The translations under genes were made by a program, and so were the position numbers. Of a stretch of 18,130 nucleotides of DNA, positions 1-7,248 are shown in pieces; the first letter of the stretch is position 1, and each line of letters begins with the position of its first letter. A model generated the notes under the pieces. It was given only the letters and a program-made list of their open reading frames with translations, was not told the DNA's origin and did not search any database. The stretch is from the NCBI GenBank assembly GCA_900543395.1, contig UQQT01000046.1:1-18130 (forward strand), in the 5' to 3' direction. This stretch comes from an uncultured Oscillospiraceae bacterium. GTDB lineage: Bacteria; Bacillota; Clostridia; Oscillospirales; Acutalibacteraceae.

Positions 1-935
1 TGACCCATCATGGTCACGATGTTGATAATGTAAGCCTGTGTCTCCCACTCGCCGTTAAGAATGTAGTTTGTAAGCCATGTTGAGAAAGCGGTGATCGGGT
101 TATCCGAGAAATCGTTCGACCAACGGATGTAAGCCGACGTAAGTCCCTGGAACTGACCGTAGCCTACGTTGTTGGGATACGAGAAAGACGAATCCTTAAC
201 GATTAAGTTGCCGGTGAAGAGGTCGCCTATGAGCGAAGTGCCCATGAAAGCGGAGCTTACGGTAACGAATTTGGAAATGTCCTTATAAGAGGTATCGCTG
301 TGAGTCGAAAGGTAAGTAACAGCTACGTTTGCTCCGTAACCCTCGCAGACGATGCTGACCTGGTCCTTATGAGCCTTTTCCTTAACTTCCTTTACAAACT
401 GAGCGAGATTGTCCGCATTCTCGAACGGATCGAGTCTCCAGTCATACTGGAAAACATAAATGTTGTTATAACCGATTTTTTCAGCCATGCCCTTGCCGAG
501 CGTGCCCGCGACTTTCTTGCAGAGCTCCGTATCGGTGCGGTAATATGAAAGAGAATGGGTGTACTTCTGAACGCCTACGTTATTGCTCTTATTCGTACCG
601 TCATTGTTCATGGAAATCTTATCCATGATGGGATAAACCCAGCTGTACGTGTAGTTCAGAATTTCGTCATAGTTGTTACTTGCAACGGCGGTGTTCATAA
701 GAGTAATAAGCTTGCCGATGTAGTAATTCATTTCGGCGTCCGAGGGCGGGAAAACAGTTTCCGCGTCCTGAGAGTTGGGGTTCGCTACCAACGGGTTGGC
801 GTCGATTCCGCCGACAATGATAACGGGGTCGATGGAGTTGTTGTCAGTTACTGCGAAAACGGAGACAGCACATGAAATAAGCATAACTGCCGATAACACG
901 ATGCTGAGCGTCCTTTTAACAAGACTGTTCTTCAT
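1..935 (-). CDS. Secreted LCAT/lipase-like alpha/beta-hydrolase, partial (C-terminus beyond left edge)
   Basis: 311 complete codons are visible and the gene continues past base 1. The ATG at 935-933 follows a strong Shine-Dalgarno, AAGGAGGA at 950-943. Residues 1-28 form a signal peptide with likely cleavage after VFA (residue 28). LISC at 19-22 also fits a lipobox, so a lipoprotein is possible. The mature protein has an oxyanion-loop-like strand (PVIIVGGIDANPLV), then YDWRLDP at residues 164-170, a hallmark of the LCAT / lysosomal phospholipase A2 family. Next comes a strand-turn-helix VSIVCEGYGANVAVTYL where GHSxG is expected. The nucleophile position is Gly199, not Ser. The catalytic Asp and His would lie outside the window. 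The fold call is fairly secure; lipase or acyltransferase activity is doubtful because of Gly199. The gene has its own promoter. Confidence 0.8.
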   Translation of the reverse strand, partial: MKNSLVKRTLSIVLSAVMLISCAVSVFAVTDNNSIDPVIIVGGIDANPLVANPNSQDAETVFPPSDAEMNYYIGKLITLMNTAVASNNYDEILNYTYSWVYPIMDKISMNNDGTNKSNNVGVQKYTHSLSYYRTDTELCKKVAGTLGKGMAEKIGYNNIYVFQYDWRLDPFENADNLAQFVKEVKEKAHKDQVSIVCEGYGANVAVTYLSTHSDTSYKDISKFVTVSSAFMGTSLIGDLFTGNLIVKDSSFSYPNNVGYGQFQGLTSAYIRWSNDFSDNPITAFSTWLTNYILNGEWETQAYIINIVTMMG

Positions 936-967
936 AAGTAAATCCTCCTTATGTTGTTTGCCACACC

Positions 968-996
968 ATTATATAATAAAAAATAAAAATATGCAA
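968..996 (-). promoter_or_regulatory. Sigma-A-type promoter of the LCAT-like gene
   Basis: Read on the minus strand, TTGCAT (996-991) is followed by a 17-nt A/T spacer and a perfect TATAAT (973-968). The predicted start near 961 gives a leader of about 26 nt that contains the Shine-Dalgarno. The 134-nt gap between the membrane-protein gene and this gene is A/T-rich and otherwise holds no gene and no clear intrinsic terminator. Confidence 0.75.
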
Positions 997-1069
997 GTGG
1001 TTTTAAAATAATTTTAGTTGCAACAGTATGAAAATATTGTTAATAATTTTGAAATTTTTGAGGTTTTAA

Positions 1070-1765
1070 TCAATTATCGGTCTGCACGAGCTTCATTATG
1101 ACGGTGAAAACGGTAACCGCGCCGAATATGAGAAGCATAAACGTCTGTGCCGAGCTTAGTTCGAGAATTCTGATATCGACTCCCGTATATCCTCCGAGGA
1201 GCGAATTGAGAATTCCGCCCAGTTGGTTTGACTCTCCGCTGACAGCGCCGAGAATGTTTCCGACAAGTCCCGTAAGCGTTGAAACAGAAGTGTCGCCCGT
1301 TACCGCGGTGTAGATGTCGATAACGTTTATTTTACCCGAAATGAATCCGTGAGCCGCCTTGTTAAAAAAAACGTTCATTAAAAATGCCGACAGTGCGCCG
1401 AAGATCGAAATCCCCGCAACCGGGAGCTTCTTTTTAAGAATCGGACTTAATATAATGATGAGAACGGCGCAGAGTATCGCGAGGAAGAAGAAAACGAGGA
1501 ACGCGATAAGATACCCTCTTGCCTGTTCCGGAATTACGTCTAAAGACAAATTGAGCGTTTTTCCGTCTGCCGCCGCCTGCGTTTTTATATTCGAAACAGC
1601 GTGATAAAGGTCGAGAAGCGTTATCTGTTCGCCAATTCCGTACTTTGTCAGAAGCTGATTAACCGTATCCGAAGCCGTTATAAGACGGAAAAAAGGCATA
1701 AATACGATTACGGGAAAAATCAGCGCAGTAAGAATAGGAGTGACGATTTTATATAATATTTTCAT
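1070..1765 (-). CDS. Four-helix membrane protein of unknown function with an internal repeat
   Basis: This 231-residue protein has four predicted transmembrane helices, at about residues 8-26, 84-108, 115-134 and 208-226. Lys111-113 between helices 2 and 3, Lys2/Lys6 and Lys225 place both termini inside and the two long loops (27-83 and 135-207) outside. Each loop carries a matching motif: ITLLDLYHAV (48-57) and INVIDIYTAV (146-155). This suggests an ancient duplication of a helix-loop-helix unit. I do not recognise the family. The ATG at 1765-1763 lies 28 nt after the glnS stop, with AAAGGCGG as a weak ribosome site, so it is probably co-transcribed with the synthetases. A link to tRNA charging is not implied by its sequence. 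Confidence 0.8.
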   Translation of the reverse strand: MKILYKIVTPILTALIFPVIVFMPFFRLITASDTVNQLLTKYGIGEQITLLDLYHAVSNIKTQAAADGKTLNLSLDVIPEQARGYLIAFLVFFFLAILCAVLIIILSPILKKKLPVAGISIFGALSAFLMNVFFNKAAHGFISGKINVIDIYTAVTGDTSVSTLTGLVGNILGAVSGESNQLGGILNSLLGGYTGVDIRILELSSAQTFMLLIFGAVTVFTVIMKLVQTDN

Positions 1766-1793
1766 TTTTTAAACCGCCTTTCGTAAAAACGAT

Positions 1794-3452
1794 TTATTTT
1801 TTATCCCAGGACGAATTGAGCTGAACCGTGCGGTTGAACACGGGATTTTCGCTTGTCGAATCCTTGTCCTCGCAGAAATATCCCTGCCGCATGAACTGGA
1901 ATACGCTGCCGGGTTTCGACTCCATTCCGCCCTCGATAAGACAGGAGTCAAGAACGGTGAGCGAATTCGGATTGAGCTTTTCCTCGAGCGTTCTGCCGTC
2001 GTCCTCGGCGGGATTCTCGACGTTGAAGAGTCTGTCGTAGAGATTTACCGTGATTTTACGGCAGTCGGACGCACTTACGAAGTGAATCGTACCCTTTACT
2101 TTACGTCCGTCGGGGGAGTTTCCGCCCCTGCTCTCGGGGTCGTACGTGCAGTGAACGCACGTAACGTTACCGTCTGAATCGGTATCGTATCCTACGCATT
2201 TGACAAAATACGCGCTCTTGAATCTGACCTCGTTTCCGGGGAAGAGTCTGAAATATTTTTTCGGCGGGTCGATCATGAAGTCGCTCTTTTCAATGTAAAG
2301 CTCTCTTGAAAACGTGACATTGCGCGTTCCCATTTCGGGGTGGTCGGGATGAAGCTCAACGTCAAGCTGTTCGGTCTGACCTTCGGGGTAGTTGTCTATT
2401 ATAACCTTTAACGGCTCGAGAACAGCCATGGCTCTGGGCGCGGAGGCGTTGAGACGGTCTCTTACGCACGACTCGAGCAGACCGTAGTCGACGACGCTGT
2501 ACGCCTTTGAAACGCCGACTTTTTCAATAAAATCACGGATAGCCTCGGCGGGGTAGCCCCGTCTCCTCATTCCGCATATCGTAGCCATTCTCGGGTCATC
2601 CCAGCCGGAGACGTGATGCTTTTCGACAAGCTCGATGCACTTTCTCTTGCTCGTAACGCAGTAGTTTAGATTAAGACGCGCGAATTCTATCTGTCTGGGA
2701 GGCTCCTCAAAGCCTATTTCGTTTACGAACCAGTCGTAAAGCGGACGGTGATTTTCGAATTCGAGAGAACACAGCGAGTATGTTACCTTTTCCGCGGCGT
2801 CCGAGAGAGGATGCGCGAAGTCGTACATCGGGTAAACGCACCACTTATCTCCCGTCTGATGATGCTTAACGTGCGCTATGCGGTACATAACGGGATCCCT
2901 CATGTTTATATTGGGGGAAGCCATGTCTATTTTAGCTCTCAAAACCTTTGCGCCGTTGGGGTATTCGCCCTTTGTCATGCGGTCAAAAAGGTCTAAGTTT
3001 TCCTCAATTGAACGCTCTCTGTACGGCGAATTCTTACCGGGCTCGGTCAGAGTTCCCCTGTATTCTCGTATCTCGTCTGCGGAGAGATCGTCGACGTATG
3101 CCTTGCCTTTTTTAATGAGTTTAATCGCGCACTCATAGAGAAAATCGAAATATTCGCTTGCGTAATATAAGTTTTCCCATTTGAAGCCGAGCCATTCGAT
3201 ATCCTCCTTGATGGCGTCGATATATTCGACGTCCTCCTTCGAGGGGTTTGTGTCGTCCATTCGAAGGTTGCAGATTCCGCCGTACTTTTCCGCCGTGCCG
3301 AAGTCTATGCATATAGCCTTTGCGTGACCGATATGAAGATATCCGTTCGGCTCCGGGGGAAAACGGGTCTGAACGCGCGTGTTTTTGCCCGCGGCGAGAT
3401 CCTCGTCAATAAAGTCGTGAATAAAATTTGATGATTTTACTGTCTCTTCCAT
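1794..3452 (-). CDS. glnS: Glutaminyl-tRNA synthetase (GlnRS)
   Basis: This cytoplasmic class I synthetase charges tRNA-Gln with glutamine using ATP. Its 552 residues match the usual bacterial length of about 550. The HIGH motif is intact (GYLHIGHAKA, H40-H43). The Rossmann fold, acceptor-binding insertion and C-terminal two-barrel anticodon domain (about 340-550) can be followed. The second signature, normally MSKRK, reads VTSKRK at 266-271, so the methionine is threonine while the catalytic lysine is kept. The start lies 5 nt after the gltX stop, with GAGAGG upstream, so the two synthetases share a transcript. Many Bacillota lack GlnRS and make Gln-tRNA by the GatCAB amidotransferase; having GlnRS is therefore informative. 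The family call is near certain. Confidence 0.97.
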   Translation of the reverse strand: MEETVKSSNFIHDFIDEDLAAGKNTRVQTRFPPEPNGYLHIGHAKAICIDFGTAEKYGGICNLRMDDTNPSKEDVEYIDAIKEDIEWLGFKWENLYYASEYFDFLYECAIKLIKKGKAYVDDLSADEIREYRGTLTEPGKNSPYRERSIEENLDLFDRMTKGEYPNGAKVLRAKIDMASPNINMRDPVMYRIAHVKHHQTGDKWCVYPMYDFAHPLSDAAEKVTYSLCSLEFENHRPLYDWFVNEIGFEEPPRQIEFARLNLNYCVTSKRKCIELVEKHHVSGWDDPRMATICGMRRRGYPAEAIRDFIEKVGVSKAYSVVDYGLLESCVRDRLNASAPRAMAVLEPLKVIIDNYPEGQTEQLDVELHPDHPEMGTRNVTFSRELYIEKSDFMIDPPKKYFRLFPGNEVRFKSAYFVKCVGYDTDSDGNVTCVHCTYDPESRGGNSPDGRKVKGTIHFVSASDCRKITVNLYDRLFNVENPAEDDGRTLEEKLNPNSLTVLDSCLIEGGMESKPGSVFQFMRQGYFCEDKDSTSENPVFNRTVQLNSSWDKK

Positions 3453-3457
3453 AAAAA

Positions 3458-5122
3458 TTATATTTCCTCTCTGAAAGTTTTAAGTCTCTTTATAACCTTA
3501 TCCCTGCCGAGAAGCTTCATAATAGAGCAGAGATCGGGCGTGTTTGTTCTCGACGTAACCGCAACTCTGATAACGGAAGATACGTCGCCGACGTGACCCT
3601 TGAAAAGCTCGGGGTTTTTCTTATATTCCTTGACGTTCGGGGTAAATCCGAGCGGAGCGCACATGTCCTTGATTTTTGCAAACCATGCGTCCTTATCGTC
3701 GTTTTCGTCGTATATTTCAATGTATTTATCAATAATCGCTTTCGCGTCCTCGCTCGTGACCGAACCCGGGAGGAAATATTCGGGATGATATAATTCGTCG
3801 TAAAAATACGGTATATAATCCTTAACCTGCGACCACATCGCAATGTCTTTTCTCGGCTTCGGGCAGTCTCTGTCGATTGAGAGGATTCCGAGCGTGTACG
3901 CGCGGTCTCTGTCCATTAAATCAAAGAGTTCTTTGTCGTACGTTTCCGCCCATTCGAGCGTTCTTGCGAGCACGGTTTCCCCGTTCATTTCGGATATAAT
4001 ATTCTTGCTGATATCCGTTAATTTAACAAGGTCGAAAAGACATCCGCTCGAGCTCATCTTTTTAAGATTGAACGGGAACGAGAATACGTTCGCGCCGGGA
4101 TTTGCCCTGCGCCAGTCCTCAAAATTAGAATTTAAAAGAGTGAGAAGATATTCGATAAGACTCTCCTTGGGTATTCCCTTTTCGACAAAGTAGCTGACCG
4201 CCGCTTCGGGGTCTTTTCTCTTTGAAAGCTTACGCTTGTTTCCGTCGTCCCCGTCAAGCTTCATGACCTGCGGGGTGTGCGCGTACTTGGGAACCTTATA
4301 TCCGCAAGCCTTGAAAAGCGCGATATGCTTGGGCGTTGACGAAATCCATTCCTCGCCTCTGATAACGTGTGTCGTTCTCATAAAATGGTCGTCGCATACG
4401 TGCGCGAAATGGTACGTCGGAATTCCGTCGGATTTTAAGATAACCTCGTCGATCGTATTTTCGGGCATTTCGATTTTGCCTCTGATTATGTCGTCGAAAA
4501 TAACTTTTTTATCGTCGCTTCCGTCCGAGCGGAAACGCAGTGTCCACGGCTTGCCGTCGGCGAGATTCTTTTTGATTTCGTCGAGAGTGAGATTTCTGCA
4601 TTTTGCCCATTTGCCGAAATATCCGCGTATGAGCGCGCCGGAATTCTCCTGCTCATCACGCATTGCCGAAAGCTCGTCCGAGGTGCAGAAGCAGGGGTAG
4701 GCAAGCCCCTTTTTGACAAGCGATTTTGCGATGGTCTGATAGATTTCCGCTCTCCTGCTCTGAGTGTAGGGACCGTAGTCTCCCTTTTCCGTTCCGAAGC
4801 CCGTAACGCCCTCGTCGAATTCCACTCCGAAAGCCCTGAAGCCCTCGATAATCGCGGAAACGCCGTCGTCGATTTCGCGTTTTTTATCCGTGTCCTCGAT
4901 TCTCAAAAACGAAACTCCGCCGGTTGCTCTTGCCGTCAGAACGTCGGTCAGCGCGCCGAAAAGTCCGCCTATGTGAAGGTAGCCCGTGGGGGAGGGGGCG
5001 AATCGCGTAACTCTCGCGCCCTCCCTGAGCGGACGCGGAGGATAAATATTTTCATAGTCTTCGGGAGTCTTTGTTATATCCGGGAACAGAAGCTCCGCGA
5101 GTGTTTCATAATTGTTCAACAT
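3458..5122 (-). CDS. gltX: Glutamyl-tRNA synthetase (GluRS), clostridial long form
   Basis: Class I synthetase charging tRNA-Glu. The HIGH-like motif is GYLHIGGLFGAL (H50-G53 in this numbering) and the KMSKS motif is RKLSKRKD (298-302). At 554 residues it is longer than the usual 470-490, with an N-terminal extension of about 37 residues before VTRFAPSPTG. The open frame extends upstream to an ATG at 5170 (570 aa). I chose the ATG at 5122-5120 because a promoter -10 box covers 5174-5169, so a transcript starting near 5162 would not contain the first ATG. GATGAGGTG also sits just before 5122, and the protein then begins MLNNYETLAELLFP. It is the first gene of the leftward operon. Specificity (discriminating or not) cannot be read, but a GlnRS next door suggests Glu-only charging. 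Confidence 0.96.
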   Translation of the reverse strand: MLNNYETLAELLFPDITKTPEDYENIYPPRPLREGARVTRFAPSPTGYLHIGGLFGALTDVLTARATGGVSFLRIEDTDKKREIDDGVSAIIEGFRAFGVEFDEGVTGFGTEKGDYGPYTQSRRAEIYQTIAKSLVKKGLAYPCFCTSDELSAMRDEQENSGALIRGYFGKWAKCRNLTLDEIKKNLADGKPWTLRFRSDGSDDKKVIFDDIIRGKIEMPENTIDEVILKSDGIPTYHFAHVCDDHFMRTTHVIRGEEWISSTPKHIALFKACGYKVPKYAHTPQVMKLDGDDGNKRKLSKRKDPEAAVSYFVEKGIPKESLIEYLLTLLNSNFEDWRRANPGANVFSFPFNLKKMSSSGCLFDLVKLTDISKNIISEMNGETVLARTLEWAETYDKELFDLMDRDRAYTLGILSIDRDCPKPRKDIAMWSQVKDYIPYFYDELYHPEYFLPGSVTSEDAKAIIDKYIEIYDENDDKDAWFAKIKDMCAPLGFTPNVKEYKKNPELFKGHVGDVSSVIRVAVTSRTNTPDLCSIMKLLGRDKVIKRLKTFREEI

Positions 5123-5168
5123 ATACACCTCATCGGAAAAATAATAATTCTTATCCATTTTAATATTC

Positions 5169-5197
5169 ATTATATAGCATTTAAAATAAAAAGTAAA
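5169..5197 (-). promoter_or_regulatory. Promoter of the gltX-glnS operon
   Basis: On the minus strand TTTACT (5197-5192), a 17-nt spacer and TATAAT (5174-5169) form a sigma-A-type promoter. It overlaps the farthest upstream possible gltX ATG, which argues for the downstream start. No T-box or other leader fits in the roughly 40 nt between predicted start and gene. Confidence 0.65.
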
Positions 5198-5221
5198 GCA
5201 TTAAATTTGTACCCGTATTCA

Positions 5222-5249
5222 TTGACATATAAAAAAATTATGGTACAAT
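5222..5249 (+). promoter_or_regulatory. Promoter of the ATP-grasp/racemase/asnB operon
   Basis: TTGACA (5222-5227), a 16-nt spacer and TACAAT (5244-5249), preceded by TG at 5241-5242, give an extended -10 element. The predicted start is near 5256. It is divergent from the gltX promoter, with the two -35 boxes only 24 nt apart. Confidence 0.7.
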
Positions 5250-5280
5250 ATTTGAGAATAAGATGAAAGAAGTTTTAAAT

Positions 5281-6525
5281 ATGAAGTTTGAAGAAAGAGA
5301 ATTCATGCCCGTCATTCTCGGTGCGGATATCACGGCGTACAGTCTTGTCCGCAGCTTTCATGAGGCATACGGCATAAGAAGTCTCGTGCTCTCGCAGAGA
5401 CAGGCGAAAATCATATCGGAGAGCAGACTGTGCGAGAACAGGGTTTTCGATAATTTGGAGGACGCGGACGTGCTTATTTCTCACCTTGTCGATATCGGCA
5501 AGGAATTTGAGGGAAAGAAAAAGCTTATCGTTATGGGCTGCGGAGACTGGTACGTACGCGCGCTTGTTGAGCACAAAGCGGAGCTGTCGCCGTATTACGT
5601 CATTCCGTATATCGACCTCGAGCTGCTCGATAAAATCGTGCTGAAGGATAAATTCTACGAAATATGCGACGAGCTCGGCATCAGCCATCCGAAAACCTAC
5701 GTCTATAACTGCGGAGAGGAAAACGACCTTAAATTCGATTTCGATTATCCGGTAATTGCAAAGTGCGCTTCGTCCGCGCTGTACCACTACGCCGAGTTCC
5801 CCGGCAAGAAAAAGGTATTCAGATTCGAGGACGAAAAATCGCTTAAAGAAATGCTCGGCAATCTTGAAAAATCAAGCTATGACTATAAATTCTTAATTCA
5901 GGACTGTATTCCCGGCGACGACACGAACATGCGCGTTTTGACCTGCTACTGCGACAGACACGCAAAGGTTAAATTTGTCTCCCTCGGTCATGTTCTCTTA
6001 GAGGATCATACGCCGACGGCGATAGGCAACCCCGTCGCAATTATCAATGAGGTCGACGAAAAAATCGCAGCCGCCGCAACTAAATTCTTAGAGCATATAG
6101 GCTACACGGGTTTTGCGAATTTCGACATAAAATACGACAGCCGTAACGGCACGTACAATTTCTTTGAAATAAACGTCCGTCTCGGAAGAAGCAACTACTA
6201 TGTAACCGGCAGCGGATTCAACGTCGTAAAATGGATCGTCGACGATTTGATTTACGAAAAAGACCTCGAGTATACCGTAGCCGACAAAGAAAATCTCTTC
6301 TACGTCGTTCCTCGCGGAATCATTATGAAATACGTAAAGGACCCCGAATTGAGAAAGAGAATAAAACGTCTGTTCCGTTCGGGCAAGTCGAGCTATCCGC
6401 TCTATTATAAGAAAGATTTAAGCCCCGTAAGAAGATTTTACGTGTACGCTTCATATCTCAATCAGTACAGAAAATACTATAAGACGGAGAAAAACTCCGT
6501 CCCCGTTTACGGAAAGTTAAAGTGA
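5281..6525 (+). CDS. ATP-grasp ligase, probable D-aspartate ligase of peptidoglycan
   Basis: 414-residue cytoplasmic ATP-grasp carboxylate-amine ligase. It has the N-terminal Rossmann-like start FMPVILGADITAYSLVRSF, the ATP-binding strand YPVIAKCASS, the hinge strand LIQDCIPGDD, GFANFDIKYD, and the metal-binding FEINVRLGRSN. Overall build and order resemble the D-aspartate ligases (Aslfm of Enterococcus faecium), which add D-Asp to the stem-peptide lysine. The next genes, a racemase and an asparagine synthetase, support that role. The frame opens at an ATG at 5263, but the transcript should begin near 5256. The ATG at 5281, preceded by AGAAG and giving MKFEEREFMPV, is the better start; it is not certain. 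Another acid (D-Glu or L-Asp) as substrate is possible. Confidence 0.8.
   Translation: MKFEEREFMPVILGADITAYSLVRSFHEAYGIRSLVLSQRQAKIISESRLCENRVFDNLEDADVLISHLVDIGKEFEGKKKLIVMGCGDWYVRALVEHKAELSPYYVIPYIDLELLDKIVLKDKFYEICDELGISHPKTYVYNCGEENDLKFDFDYPVIAKCASSALYHYAEFPGKKKVFRFEDEKSLKEMLGNLEKSSYDYKFLIQDCIPGDDTNMRVLTCYCDRHAKVKFVSLGHVLLEDHTPTAIGNPVAIINEVDEKIAAAATKFLEHIGYTGFANFDIKYDSRNGTYNFFEINVRLGRSNYYVTGSGFNVVKWIVDDLIYEKDLEYTVADKENLFYVVPRGIIMKYVKDPELRKRIKRLFRSGKSSYPLYYKKDLSPVRRFYVYASYLNQYRKYYKTEKNSVPVYGKLK
6483..6501 (+). other. Perfect 7-bp hairpin at the end of the ligase gene
   Basis: GACGGAG, a loop of five A, and CTCCGTC form a perfect hairpin inside the last codons of the ligase gene, 20 nt before the overlapping racemase start. 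There is no T-tract, so it is not an intrinsic terminator. It could affect coupling or mRNA stability. Confidence 0.4.
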
Positions 6526-7247
6526 TACAGATGAAAGAGATTACTTTAGGCGTTCTGGGCGGTCTCGGTCCTCTGGCGACGGTGTATTTTACGGATATGG
6601 TCGTAAAGCTCACCGACGCGAAATGCGACCAGGAGCATATTTCGATGGTGATTCTCAATCACCCGTCGATACCCGACAGAACGGATTATATTCTCGACAA
6701 TTCAAAGCCCGACCCGCTCCCCGTAATGATTGCCGACGCAAAAAGACTGGAGGGCGCGGGCTCGGATTTTATAGTTATCCCGTGCAACACCGCTCATTAT
6801 TTTTACGACAGAATTCAGGATAACATAAATATTCCCATGCTCAACATTATCGACGAGACGGTTTCCTATGCGAAAAATACCGTTGATAATCTTAAAACGC
6901 TCGGAATTCTGGCTACAGAGGGTACCTTGTCGGCGCTCTCGTATCAGCGCGCGTGCCGAAAGTACGGTATAGGCTGTCTTACCCCGGATGCGGAGGATTC
7001 CCGGCTGCTCATGCATATAATTTACGACGGAGTAAAGGCGGGCGGAGATATCGATTTCGGCGCGTTCGAGTCGCTTATCGACAGAATGAAGAACAACGGC
7101 TGCGAGGCTGTCGTGCTCGGATGCACGGAGCTGTCGGTCATACATTGGGACCATAAAATGAAACGCGCCGACGTTGTAGATTCAATGCAGACGCTTGCGC
7201 GTGCGAGTATTTTAAAATGCGGGAAGAAAATAAAAGAGGAGGAGTAA
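6522..7247 (+). CDS. Aspartate/glutamate racemase
   Basis: PLP-independent Asp/Glu racemase of 241 residues, a usual length for the family. The glycine-rich start LGVLGGLGPLATV and the two catalytic cysteines are present: Cys88 in IPCNTAHYF and Cys201 in LGCTELS. It would interconvert L- and D-aspartate (or glutamate). The GTG at 6522 overlaps the previous stop in the arrangement GTGA, with GGAAAG at 6511-6516, which suggests translational coupling. An ATG at 6531 (MKEITLGV) is an alternative start. Position between an ATP-grasp ligase and an asparagine synthetase points to D-Asp supply for cell-wall cross-bridges. A murI-type D-Glu role is less likely because the sequence begins with the aspartate-racemase style GGLGPLAT. 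Confidence 0.9.
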   Translation: MIQMKEITLGVLGGLGPLATVYFTDMVVKLTDAKCDQEHISMVILNHPSIPDRTDYILDNSKPDPLPVMIADAKRLEGAGSDFIVIPCNTAHYFYDRIQDNINIPMLNIIDETVSYAKNTVDNLKTLGILATEGTLSALSYQRACRKYGIGCLTPDAEDSRLLMHIIYDGVKAGGDIDFGAFESLIDRMKNNGCEAVVLGCTELSVIHWDHKMKRADVVDSMQTLARASILKCGKKIKEEE

Positions 7248-7248
7248 T

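Noticed and set aside
300..1011. Plus-strand open frames over the left end
   Set aside because: They lie antisense to the LCAT-like gene, which has a signal peptide, promoter, ribosome site and family motifs.
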